From contig CAZZGL010000040.1 in assembly GCA_964654155.1 (NCBI GenBank), forward strand, positions 1 to 12,024: a DNA stretch of 12,024 bases. Direction: 5' to 3'. Shown in pieces: positions 1 through 6,860 of the stretch; within the stretch, counting starts at the first letter, position 1; every line of letters begins with the position of its first letter. Made by a program: the position numbers and the translations under genes. The stretch is from CAG-826 sp964654155 (lineage in GTDB: Bacteria; Bacillota_I; Bacilli_A; RFN20; CAG-826). The notes under the pieces were generated by a model, which did not search any database, had not been told where the DNA came from, and saw only the letters and a program-made list of their open reading frames with translations.

Positions 1-49
1 CCTACAAAACTTTAGAGGATATCAAGCCCTTCCCTACAAAACTTTAGAG
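1..49. repeat. 17-nt direct repeat, period 32, abutting dnaJ
   Basis: The 17-mer CCTACAAAACTTTAGAG occurs exactly at 1-17 and again at 33-49, separated by 15 nt. The first copy touches the window edge, so the repeat may be longer or have more units to the left. It begins 4 nt beyond the dnaJ stop codon, where an operon terminator would be expected, and it is richer in G+C than the spacers elsewhere in the window. Two copies are visible. Whether this is a tandem array, a dispersed repeat or a mobile-element end cannot be decided here. Confidence 0.75.
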
Positions 50-53
50 CGCC

Positions 54-1193
54 TTATTTTTTAAATTTGTTCTTAAATTTATTTAATATTGAATCATTTT
101 TTGGGGTAATAGAAGCAAATTTAGACAATATTTCTTTTTGTTCTTTTGAAAGTTTTGTTGGTGTTTGAACATTTAAGGTGATATATTGGTCGCCTTGAAC
201 ACCTGTTCTTAAATCCTTAACACCTTTACCCTTAACTTTCATTATTTGACCAGGTTGAGTGCCTTCAGGAACTTTGACTTCAATATCTCCATATACAGTA
301 GGAACTACAATTGATACTCCAAGAGCGGCATCCACCATTGATACTGGTACTTCAATATGAATATCATTTCCTTGACGTTTGAAATATTGGTGATTTTCAA
401 CAACAACTTCTAAATATAAATCACCATTTTGTCCCCCATTAATGCCACGTTCTCCTTTTCCTGGAATACGTAGTTGTTGACCGCTGTTAATACCAGCTGG
501 TATGTTAACATCGATTTCCGTTTTAGTCTTTTTATAACCTTTTCCACCACATTCTGGACATACTTCTTTAATTTTCTTACCTTTTCCACCACATTCTGGA
601 CACACTTGTTGAGTTTCAACAGTACCAAAAATTGTTTGTTGACGACCTCTAACTTGACCAGTTCCATGGCATCTAGAACATGTTTCAATATCATTAGGTG
701 TTTTAGCGCCAGTTCCACCACATTTGGCACATGGTTGGTCATAAGTAACATTAACTTTAATCTTGCGACCATTAATCGCATCCATAAAGCTAATTTTTAC
801 TCTCATAACGGTATCGTTACCTCTTCTAGGTCCATTAGCTTGCGCATTACTACGGCGACGTCCTCCACCAAAAATGCTACCAAAGATATCTCCTAAATCG
901 ATATCTTCAAAGCCACCGCTAAATCCTCCACCAAATCCGCCAAAGCCACCAGCTCCAGCTCCTCCATTTTGGTCAAAAGCGGCATGACCAAATTGATCAT
1001 ATGCGGCTCGTTTTTGATCATCATATAAAACATCATATGCTTCTTGAATCTCTTTAAATTTTGCTTCATTTCCAGTTTCTTTGTTATCTGGGTGATAAGT
1101 CTTTGCTAATTTTCGCCAAGCAGATTTAATTTCATCCTTTGTAGCGGTTTTTGATACGCCTAGCACCTCATAATAATCGCGTTTCTCTGCCAC
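54..1193 (-). CDS. dnaJ: Chaperone protein DnaJ (Hsp40)
   Basis: Co-chaperone that delivers unfolded proteins to DnaK and stimulates its ATPase in the cytoplasm. In order from the GTG start: J domain at about 1-68 with the HPD signature at 34-36; a Gly/Phe-rich linker at about 77-109; a zinc-finger domain with four CxxCxGxG repeats at 155, 172, 198 and 212, forming two zinc sites; then the beta-rich substrate-binding C-terminal domains. It is full length (379 aa) and no motif is missing. I prefer GTG at 1193 over an in-frame ATG at 1211. The GTG has an AAAGGA Shine-Dalgarno about 8 nt upstream and gives the family-typical N-terminus (AEKRDYYEVLG). The ATG has no ribosome site and directly follows a hairpin. 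It is the last gene of the heat-shock operon, downstream of dnaK. Confidence 0.97.
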   Translation of the reverse strand: MAEKRDYYEVLGVSKTATKDEIKSAWRKLAKTYHPDNKETGNEAKFKEIQEAYDVLYDDQKRAAYDQFGHAAFDQNGGAGAGGFGGFGGGFSGGFEDIDLGDIFGSIFGGGRRRSNAQANGPRRGNDTVMRVKISFMDAINGRKIKVNVTYDQPCAKCGGTGAKTPNDIETCSRCHGTGQVRGRQQTIFGTVETQQVCPECGGKGKKIKEVCPECGGKGYKKTKTEIDVNIPAGINSGQQLRIPGKGERGINGGQNGDLYLEVVVENHQYFKRQGNDIHIEVPVSMVDAALGVSIVVPTVYGDIEVKVPEGTQPGQIMKVKGKGVKDLRTGVQGDQYITLNVQTPTKLSKEQKEILSKFASITPKNDSILNKFKNKFKK

Positions 1194-1218
1194 AATATCA
1201 TTCCTTTCCATATACGAC

Positions 1219-1244
1219 TATAAGGGAGCAAACGCTCCCCTATA
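1219..1244 (-). other. Stable hairpin in dnaK-dnaJ intergenic RNA
   Basis: An inverted repeat with 11-bp arms (TATAAGGGAGC at 1219-1229 and GCTCCCCTATA at 1234-1244) and a 4-nt loop. In the minus-strand transcript all 11 pairs form, one as G-U, with a GC-rich core. It starts 8 nt after the dnaK stop and ends about 25 nt before the GTG chosen for dnaJ. No U-tract follows it, so it is not a standard intrinsic terminator. A role in mRNA processing, in protecting the 3' end of dnaK mRNA or in setting the dnaK/dnaJ ratio is an inference. Confidence 0.7.
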
Positions 1245-1252
1245 AATTTTTA

Positions 1253-3061
1253 CTAGTTTTTATCGGTAAAATCTGCATCTACGACATTATCATCATCAGT
1301 TTTAGTCTCACCAGTTGTTGCACCAGCTGCACCTTGTTGTGATGCCATAAATTCAGCAGCTTTTTCAAGTTCACCAATTTTTGCACGTAATGTATCCATG
1401 TCATTATTATCTAATGCGGTTTGTAATTCATCACGTAATTTTTCAGTTTGCTCTTTTTGTTGTGGATCTAAGCCTTCACCTTTTTCTTGTAAAGATTGAT
1501 TTATTGAGTTGATATATGATTCAGCTTTATTACGTAATTCAACTTCTTCTTTACGTTTAGCATCCGCTTCCGCATTTTCTTCTGCTTCTCTCATCATACG
1601 ATCAATTTCTTCTTTACTTAAGCCGTTAGAACCTGAAATGGTAATTTGTTGTTCTTTTTGTGTATCTAAGTCTTTTGCACTAACAGTAACAATACCATTA
1701 ACATCGATTGAGAAAGTAACTTCAATACGCGGTTGTCCTCTTCTTGCTGGAGCAATACCATCAAGTTTAAAATGACCTAAAAGTTTATTATCTCTTGCCA
1801 TTGGTCTTTCACCTTGATAGACCATGATATCAACCGCTGGTTGATTATCTTCAGCTGTCGAGAAAATTTGTGATTTTGTAGTTGGAATTGTGGTATTTCT
1901 TGTAATAAGTGGAGTTAAAACGCCACCCATAGTTTCAATACCTAATGTTAATGGAGTAACATCTAATAAAACGATATCTTGAACGTCACCACGGATAACT
2001 CCACCTTGAATTGCCGCACCAATAGAAACAGCTTCATCTGGGTGAACAGTTAAATTTGGAGTTTTACCGGTTAATTGTTTAACTAACTCTTGAACCGCTG
2101 GCATACGGATTGAACCACCGATTAAGATAACTTCATGTAATTCATTAGCGCTCATCTTTGCATCCGCTAAAGCTCTACGAACAGGTTCTTCTGTACGACG
2201 TAATAAATGTCTAGTTAATTCTTGGAATTTAGCTCTTGTTAAAGTGGTTTCAAAGCTAATTGGTCCTTGTGGGCCCATTCCTATAAATGGTAAGGCAATT
2301 GTAGTTTCAAGCATACTTGATAATTCAATTTTAGCTTTTTCAGCAGCTTCTTTAAAGCGTTGTAAAGCCATCTTATCATTTAATTCAACACCATGTTGAA
2401 TCTTAATTTGAGCTTTAATCCAATCAGCAATAACTGCATCCCAGTCATCGCCACCTAATTTGTTATCACCGGCAGTTGCTACAACTTCAAAGGTTCCATC
2501 GCCAATATCAAGAATGGAAACATCAAATGTACCTCCACCTAAATCGTAAACTAAAATCTTTTGATTTGCTTGGGTTTCAGTACCATAGGCTAATGCGGCG
2601 GCAGTTGGTTCATTAATAATACGAACAACATCTAATCCAGCAATTGTACCAGCATCTTTAGTTGCTTGACGTTGAGCATCATTAAAGTATGCAGGAACAG
2701 TAATAACTGCTTTTGATACTTTTTGTCCTAAATGATCTTCGGCATATTTCTTCATATAAGCTAAGATTTTTGCGCTGATTTCTTGAGGTGTAAATTCTTT
2801 ATTAATACATCCGATTTTAACTTTTTCCGAAGTACCGATTAAACGTTTAATTGAAGCAACAGTATCAGGATTAGTGACTGCTTGACGTTTAGCAGCATCA
2901 CCAACAATTTCTTCTCCATTTGCTTTAAAAGCGACGACAGATGGTGTCGTGTTATGTCCTTCTGGATTTGGAATAACTTTCCATTTACCATCTGCTTGTA
3001 AATAGGATACAACTGAGTTAGTTGTACCAAGATCAATACCTAAAATAATTTCTTTTGCCAT
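1253..3061 (-). CDS. dnaK: Chaperone protein DnaK (Hsp70)
   Basis: ATP-dependent cytoplasmic Hsp70 that binds and refolds unfolded proteins with DnaJ and GrpE. The nucleotide-binding domain (about 1-360) shows DLGTTNS at 10-16, NEPTAAALAYG at 150-160, DLGGGTFD at 173-180 and the adenosine-site GGS at 315-317. The linker DVTPLTL at 367-373 leads to the substrate-binding domain and a charged helical lid, with a VVDADF tail near the C-terminus. The 602-aa length and the lack of the N-terminal-domain insertion found in Gram-negative DnaK fit Bacillota. One oddity is Ile318 where a Thr is usual in the GGSTR segment. An AAGGAG ribosome site lies about 11 nt before the ATG. It lies 41 nt downstream of grpE in the CIRCE-controlled operon. 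Confidence 0.98.
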   Translation of the reverse strand: MAKEIILGIDLGTTNSVVSYLQADGKWKVIPNPEGHNTTPSVVAFKANGEEIVGDAAKRQAVTNPDTVASIKRLIGTSEKVKIGCINKEFTPQEISAKILAYMKKYAEDHLGQKVSKAVITVPAYFNDAQRQATKDAGTIAGLDVVRIINEPTAAALAYGTETQANQKILVYDLGGGTFDVSILDIGDGTFEVVATAGDNKLGGDDWDAVIADWIKAQIKIQHGVELNDKMALQRFKEAAEKAKIELSSMLETTIALPFIGMGPQGPISFETTLTRAKFQELTRHLLRRTEEPVRRALADAKMSANELHEVILIGGSIRMPAVQELVKQLTGKTPNLTVHPDEAVSIGAAIQGGVIRGDVQDIVLLDVTPLTLGIETMGGVLTPLITRNTTIPTTKSQIFSTAEDNQPAVDIMVYQGERPMARDNKLLGHFKLDGIAPARRGQPRIEVTFSIDVNGIVTVSAKDLDTQKEQQITISGSNGLSKEEIDRMMREAEENAEADAKRKEEVELRNKAESYINSINQSLQEKGEGLDPQQKEQTEKLRDELQTALDNNDMDTLRAKIGELEKAAEFMASQQGAAGATTGETKTDDDNVVDADFTDKN

Positions 3062-3102
3062 AATTTGTTTATCTCCTTTTTATTTAATTTTAAATATATT
3101 AA

Positions 3103-3675
3103 CTAAGCATCTTTGGTTTCATCCAAATCGCTTTCGTTTTCTTCTTTAACTACCGGCTTTTTTGAAACGATAACACGTGCATGTCTAACGATTCTATCTT
3201 TTAAACAATAACCTTTTTGGAAAACTTTTAAGACGACATTTTCTTCGCCGTCACTTTCTTCTGTATCAAAAGCTTCCATTGTGTTTTCATCAAATTTACC
3301 ACCGATTTGAGGGTTAATTTCAGTTACTCCCTCTTGTTCTAATGCATCAACCATCATTTTATAAATATATTGGAATCCCATTAAATAATTCTTTAAAGTT
3401 GGATCGGTTACTTCATTAGATAACGCCATATGGAATCCATCTAATATTGGAAGTAAGCGATCAACAAATCCCATTGCCCTATATTTAATAAATTGCTGAT
3501 GTTCTTTTTCATATTGCTTATGAAGATTTTCTGTATCAGCGTAAGCTAGGTAATATTTGTTTTTCCAAATATCTGCTTGCTTAAGAGCATCTTCTAGCAA
3601 TGTTTCTAACTCAGCGATTCTCTTATCGCTCTTTTTTTCTTTACTCGTCTTCTTCTCGGTTTTCTCTTCCGCCAT
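3103..3675 (-). CDS. grpE: Nucleotide exchange factor GrpE
   Basis: Releases ADP from DnaK and so resets the chaperone cycle. From the ATG at 3675 the protein is 190 aa. It has a Lys/Glu-rich, probably disordered start (1-18), a long coiled-coil helix (about 19-65), a helical middle, and the beta-domain signature: GGKFDENTMEAF at 126-137 and GYCLKDRIVRHARVIV at 155-170, which matches the GrpE pattern for contact with DnaK. The acidic tail is about 15 residues. I chose ATG 3675 because MAEEK is a normal GrpE beginning and a GGTGA ribosome site precedes it. The frame stays open to another ATG at 3729, which would add 18 atypical basic residues. The start lies 35 nt inside the end of hrcA, which implies translational coupling. 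Confidence 0.96.
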   Translation of the reverse strand: MAEEKTEKKTSKEKKSDKRIAELETLLEDALKQADIWKNKYYLAYADTENLHKQYEKEHQQFIKYRAMGFVDRLLPILDGFHMALSNEVTDPTLKNYLMGFQYIYKMMVDALEQEGVTEINPQIGGKFDENTMEAFDTEESDGEENVVLKVFQKGYCLKDRIVRHARVIVSKKPVVKEENESDLDETKDA

Positions 3676-4696
3676 TGAATTCACCACTTTCTTCTTTATT
3701 AAAATATTCTTTAAGCGCAGTTGCAACATATTCTAATGCTGAAACAACTCGATCATAATCCATTCTTGTTGGTCCTACTAAGGCAATTGAAGCTCCTTGA
3801 CGTCCAGGAATTTCAATACTTGTTTGAATTACTGAAACATCTTCAAGATTTTCTCCTGCATCACCAATTCGAATCGATAAACCACTTTGATCCAATTCAA
3901 GTGATTGTAAATTTTCATGATTTTCTAAAAATGAAATCATTTTTTTGAGCTTTTCCGCATCATCGGCAAACTCTGGCTGTTCAAATAAATTCGTTTGTCC
4001 ATATAGAACCACTCTATCTCTTGCCATTTTTAACAAAGCTTGCGCAATTGCTTGATAAATAATGTCATGTTCTTTTACATAATCTGATAGTAAAGGACGA
4101 AGCACTTCCATTTTTTCTAATAAGAGCGATATTTCTGTTCCTTTTAATCGATCATTTAACAATTGAACACATTTTTCAATATCATTTGGAGCAATACTCT
4201 TTTCAAAGACAAAGGTTTTATTTTCAACATATCCTCTATCAGTAACAAATACTGCAGTTGCGGTTTTTGATGATATCGGAATAAGTTGAATTGAAACTAG
4301 TTTTTCTTCCTTTGCATCTGGACCTAAAACTACTGAAGCAAGATTAGTCATATGAGTTAATACTTCACATGATTCTTCAATAATATCTTCTATTGATTTT
4401 GTTTTTTCATTAAGGATATTTTGTAGTTGATATTTAATATCTTCATCAACTTCTTGCTTTCTTAAATGATCAATATAATAACGATATCCTTTAGAAGATG
4501 GAACTCTTCCACTTGAAGTATGAGTCTTTTCTAAATATCCTTCATTTTCAAGTGATTGCATTTCATTACGAATAGTTGCGCTGCTAAATGGAATACCATA
4601 TTCTTCAATTAAAGTCTTACTTCCAACAGGTTGAGCTGTTTTAATAAAATGATCTACAATCAATTTTAAGATTTTATCTCTTCTTGATAATGTCAT
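3641..4696 (-). CDS. hrcA: Heat-inducible transcription repressor HrcA
   Basis: Repressor of class I heat-shock genes; in this family it binds CIRCE operators and its activity depends on the GroEL chaperonin. The N-terminal winged helix is clear: PVGSKTL at 23-29, SSATIRNEM at 38-46, and THTSSGRVPSSKGYRYYID at 58-76, the family hallmark. The C-terminal part carries the typical GPTRMDYDRVVSALEYV segment. At 351 aa it is full length. The start is the ATG at 4696 after a GGGAGG ribosome site. It is the first gene of the operon and lies directly downstream of two CIRCE sites, so it should repress itself along with grpE, dnaK and dnaJ. Its last 35 nt overlap grpE. Confidence 0.98.
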   Translation of the reverse strand: MTLSRRDKILKLIVDHFIKTAQPVGSKTLIEEYGIPFSSATIRNEMQSLENEGYLEKTHTSSGRVPSSKGYRYYIDHLRKQEVDEDIKYQLQNILNEKTKSIEDIIEESCEVLTHMTNLASVVLGPDAKEEKLVSIQLIPISSKTATAVFVTDRGYVENKTFVFEKSIAPNDIEKCVQLLNDRLKGTEISLLLEKMEVLRPLLSDYVKEHDIIYQAIAQALLKMARDRVVLYGQTNLFEQPEFADDAEKLKKMISFLENHENLQSLELDQSGLSIRIGDAGENLEDVSVIQTSIEIPGRQGASIALVGPTRMDYDRVVSALEYVATALKEYFNKEESGEFNGGRENREEDE

Positions 4697-4711
4697 ATCT
4701 TAGCCCTCCCT

Positions 4712-4738
4712 TTAGCACTATTGTATTCCAAGTGCTAA
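4712..4738. promoter_or_regulatory. CIRCE operator, promoter-proximal copy
   Basis: The arms TTAGCACTA (4712-4720) and AAGTGCTAA (4730-4738) are separated by exactly 9 nt, matching the CIRCE consensus TTAGCACTC-N9-GAGTGCTAA with one deviation in each arm. It spans the predicted transcription start (about 4736) and the 5' leader of hrcA. HrcA bound here would block initiation or early elongation. Confidence 0.95.
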
Positions 4739-4742
4739 CTAT

Positions 4743-4770
4743 ATTATAACCATGTTTTTAGCACTGTCAA
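4743..4770 (-). promoter_or_regulatory. Sigma-A promoter of hrcA-grpE-dnaK-dnaJ
   Basis: On the minus strand, a perfect -35 TTGACA (4765-4770) and a perfect -10 TATAAT (4743-4748) are 16 bp apart. The expected start is near 4736, giving a leader of about 40 nt with a GGGAGG ribosome site. The -35 lies inside the distal CIRCE and the start lies inside the proximal one, so both operators directly occlude polymerase. Confidence 0.92.
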
Positions 4771-4784
4771 CAAAAAAGTGCTAA
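4758..4784. promoter_or_regulatory. CIRCE operator, promoter-distal copy
   Basis: The arms TTAGCACTG (4758-4766) and AAGTGCTAA (4776-4784) are separated by 9 nt. This is the same architecture as the proximal copy, offset by 46 bp centre to centre. It covers the -35 hexamer of the heat-shock promoter. Confidence 0.94.
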
Positions 4785-5111
4785 ATTTTAGATTTTTTTA
4801 GTTAAAGTAAATGTAAGTGCAAGTTAATAAATATTTTAAAGAACTATCAATTAACTATTTCAACTATAAAAAACAAAGAGCTAGAAAAAAAGTATAACTC
4901 TGGACAAATTCCATAGAAGTTTTTAAGTTATTTTAATAACAAAACTAGAATAATTTTAGTTAAATTAACAAGTTTATATTACAAACAAAAAACGTCATCA
5001 TATGTAAATAAAACACATACAATAACGCTTAAATTACATAAATATTTTTTAAAATTAAAATATTAAATATTAAAATTATTTTTATAATTATTTTACTCTA
5101 TAAGTACAACT
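4785..5111. other. AT-rich spacer between two transcription units
   Basis: This 327-nt stretch has no credible gene; all frames are closed by frequent stops. Its clearest element is the terminator at 4987-5028. Two small AT-rich palindromes lie side by side: GTTATTTTAATAAC at 4927-4940 and a 19-bp one with arms AACTA/TAGTT at 4943-4961 (one mismatch). They may be binding sites or chance. No promoter reading to the right was recognised. Confidence 0.6.
4987..5028 (-). terminator. Intrinsic terminator of the cupin-AraC gene
   Basis: In the minus-strand RNA, a 13-bp stem with three G-U pairs (arms at plus 5015-5027 and 4993-5005) closes a 9-nt loop. Six U residues follow at once (plus 4987-4992). 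It lies about 85 nt past the regulator's stop and upstream of the heat-shock promoter, so it separates the two units. The stem is long but AU-rich, so efficiency is uncertain. Confidence 0.65.
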
Positions 5112-5921
5112 TTACTTCTCTTTATTCTTATTTCGATACTCTTTAGGAGTCATTTTAGTATATTTCTTAAATGTCTTTGTAAAGTATGAAGAATGATTAA
5201 ATCCAGTCATTTGGGCAATATCGATAATCGACATATCACTTATTCTAAGTAAATTACATGCCTCTTCAATTTGACAATTTAATTTATAAGTCATAATAGA
5301 TATTCCCATTTCTTTTTTAAATTCATGCGCTACTAGTGATGAAGAAACTGAAAATCTTTTAGCAATTGAATCTAAGGTCATTGGTAAATAATAATAATGC
5401 TTAATAATATTAACAATTGATGATACTAAGCTATTACCACTATCTAAATTTGATTTATTAATTGTTAACGGATGTGTTCTTTTAATAACATTAATAATAC
5501 TTTGATAAGATGTTTTAATAATATCTAAAGAATATTCTTTATAATTATCTGTTTCTTTTAAAATGACATTGTAAAGTGAATAAATAACTTGATAATCATC
5601 CTTATCTAAATTAAAGTAAATAATTTTCTTTTCATAAGTTTCTTTTAAATATACCTCTAATTGTTGAACACCTAAAGCTAAAAATTTAAGATTTGAAGAA
5701 GAAATCTCACAATGTTTAGAATTTGCATTAATAATCATTACATCATATTTTTTAACATCAATCGTGCGATTTTGAGTTTTAACTTTTCCTTTTCCATCAA
5801 TAAAAAGAATTATTTCTAAATTAGGATGTGAATGATAAGATGTTTTAAATTCATCATTTATTTCTGTTTCAGAAATATATAATAAATCATCTATATTTCT
5901 TATTGATAATCTCCGATGCAC
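5112..5921 (-). CDS. AraC-family regulator with N-terminal cupin domain
   Basis: Probable sugar-responsive transcription factor. The N-terminal part (about 20-90) looks like an AraC-type cupin ligand-binding barrel: HSHPNLEIILFIDGKGKV at 30-47, then YDVMIINANSKHCE at 59-72. The C-terminal about 100 residues hold two helix-turn-helix units, around 181-206 (MTLDSIAKRFSVSSSLVAHEF) and 230-252 (SIIDIAQMTGFNHSSYFTKTF), ending in the usual TPKEYR at 258-263. At 269 aa it is complete. The start codon is GTG, after GAGGGTGA at a good distance. The gene lies just beyond the terminator of the sugar operon, on the same strand but as a separate unit. Its target is not shown by the sequence; the neighbouring sugar operon is the natural guess. 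Confidence 0.9.
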   Translation of the reverse strand: MHRRLSIRNIDDLLYISETEINDEFKTSYHSHPNLEIILFIDGKGKVKTQNRTIDVKKYDVMIINANSKHCEISSSNLKFLALGVQQLEVYLKETYEKKIIYFNLDKDDYQVIYSLYNVILKETDNYKEYSLDIIKTSYQSIINVIKRTHPLTINKSNLDSGNSLVSSIVNIIKHYYYLPMTLDSIAKRFSVSSSLVAHEFKKEMGISIMTYKLNCQIEEACNLLRISDMSIIDIAQMTGFNHSSYFTKTFKKYTKMTPKEYRNKNKEK

Positions 5922-5933
5922 AAAATCACCCTC

Positions 5934-5960
5934 TTTGCATAATTATAATATAAATTTGCA
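5934..5960 (-). promoter_or_regulatory. Possible promoter/operator of cupin-AraC gene
   Basis: A TATAAT -10 (plus 5942-5947) lies upstream of the GTG start without a good -35. TTTGCA occurs on the plus strand at 5934-5939 and 5955-5960, a 21-bp period that places both copies on one DNA face on either side of the -10. AraC proteins often bind such direct repeats, so autoregulation is conceivable. The implied leader is only about 14 nt, so the -10 assignment is tentative. Confidence 0.35.
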
Positions 5961-5992
5961 ATATTGTTATATGAATTAAGAAATTTTATTGT

Positions 5993-6018
5993 AAAAAAAG
6001 GACGAAATTAATCATCCT
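5993..6018 (-). terminator. Intrinsic terminator of the sugar operon
   Basis: In the minus-strand RNA, AGGAUGA pairs with UCGUCCU (plus 6012-6018 and 5999-6005; 7 bp with one G-U) around a 6-nt loop. It is followed by an uninterrupted U-tract (plus A-run 5993-5999). It starts at the base after the aldolase stop codon, which makes the aldolase the last gene of the operon. Confidence 0.85.
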
Positions 6019-6858
6019 CTATATTCTATAAAATGTTTTCATTGCCTCTAAAACATTAGCTTTCATTTTCTTCGTTGCGTAGCTAGCTATTTCATGATAG
6101 AAAGTAATATCTTTTTGAACTATTTCTTGTGTTGCATATACTCCTTCTCTAGCCATATATGAATAATAATTAATTTTTCGAATTCCATAGTCAATAGCTT
6201 TTACATAGTCTTCTTTCGATACGCCTGAACCTCCATGCATAACTAGTGGTATATTACAAAGTTCACTAATACGAACAATACGTGGAAAATCTAATTCCGG
6301 TTTAACTTTATAAATACCATGTGCGGTACCAAATGAGCATGCAAGGGCATCGATTTCTGTTTCATCAACAAAACGTTTTGCTAATGAAGGATCCGTATAC
6401 ATTTCTTCTTTTGTTAATGGTCGTGAATCCCCTGATTCTCTTCCCCCTAACACGCCAATTTCCGCTTCAACGGAAGCATTATATTTTTTAGCCATTGCAA
6501 CGGCTTTTTTTGTTAAATCAACATTAGTTTCATATGGTAATGCTGATGCATCAATCATAATTGAGCTAAAACCAATATCTAAACTTCTTTGCAAATAATC
6601 TAAATCTTCACCATGATCTAAATGAACACAAACAGGAACTTTTGCTCTTTTAGCAAGTTCAACCATACAAGGACCAATAACATCTAAAGGGGCATCTGCT
6701 TCATGACATTGTGCGTGCATAATAATAACTGGTTTATTTAATTCTTCCGCTGCTTCTATGACTGCTTGTAAACTCTCTAATGTTGGCGTGTTAAACGAAC
6801 CAATCGCGCAGTTATTTGATTCTGCATATTTTAATATATCTTTTAAATTAATAATCAT
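6019..6858 (-). CDS. Class II ketose-phosphate aldolase (FbaA/GatY/YdjI-like)
   Basis: Zinc-dependent aldolase expected to split a ketose phosphate into DHAP and an aldehyde. The active-site pattern is intact: VHLDHG with catalytic Asp81 and zinc ligand His82, EAEIG at 131-135, GTAHG with His180, and MHGGSGV with His208. The position and spacing closely follow the GatY/KbaY group, as does the 279-aa length. The phosphate/substrate loop reads KINYYSYM (228-235) where tagatose- and fructose-bisphosphate aldolases normally have N-V-A-T. This suggests a different substrate; the related E. coli enzyme YdjI acts on a ketose 1-phosphate. An AAGGAG ribosome site lies 7 nt before the ATG, inside the end of the preceding gene, and the gap between the genes is 2 nt. 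Housekeeping fructose-bisphosphate aldolase is possible but unlikely in this context. Confidence 0.9.
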   Translation of the reverse strand: MIINLKDILKYAESNNCAIGSFNTPTLESLQAVIEAAEELNKPVIIMHAQCHEADAPLDVIGPCMVELAKRAKVPVCVHLDHGEDLDYLQRSLDIGFSSIMIDASALPYETNVDLTKKAVAMAKKYNASVEAEIGVLGGRESGDSRPLTKEEMYTDPSLAKRFVDETEIDALACSFGTAHGIYKVKPELDFPRIVRISELCNIPLVMHGGSGVSKEDYVKAIDYGIRKINYYSYMAREGVYATQEIVQKDITFYHEIASYATKKMKANVLEAMKTFYRI

Positions 6859-6860
6859 TT

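Noticed and set aside
1..49. Direct repeat as a CRISPR array
   Set aside because: Only two 17-nt units with a 15-nt gap are visible, shorter than CRISPR repeats and spacers, and there is no cas gene in the window.
410..781. Alternative minus-strand frame inside dnaJ
   Set aside because: It is an out-of-frame shadow of the zinc-finger region; the dnaJ frame explains this stretch fully.
474..896. Plus-strand open frames opposite dnaJ (also 763-987)
   Set aside because: They are mirror readings of the Gly- and Cys-rich dnaJ codons, with no ribosome site or recognisable family, opposite a certain gene.
1219..1244. dnaK-dnaJ hairpin as a terminator
   Set aside because: The minus-strand RNA has no U-tract after the stem, and dnaJ belongs to the same operon.
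3676..3729. Longer GrpE with 18 extra N-terminal residues
   Set aside because: No better ribosome site, an atypical basic N-terminus, and a larger overlap with hrcA than the ATG at 3675 requires.
4785..5111. Small genes or a riboswitch in the spacer
   Set aside because: All frames are broken by early stops, and no conserved aptamer motif is recognisable.
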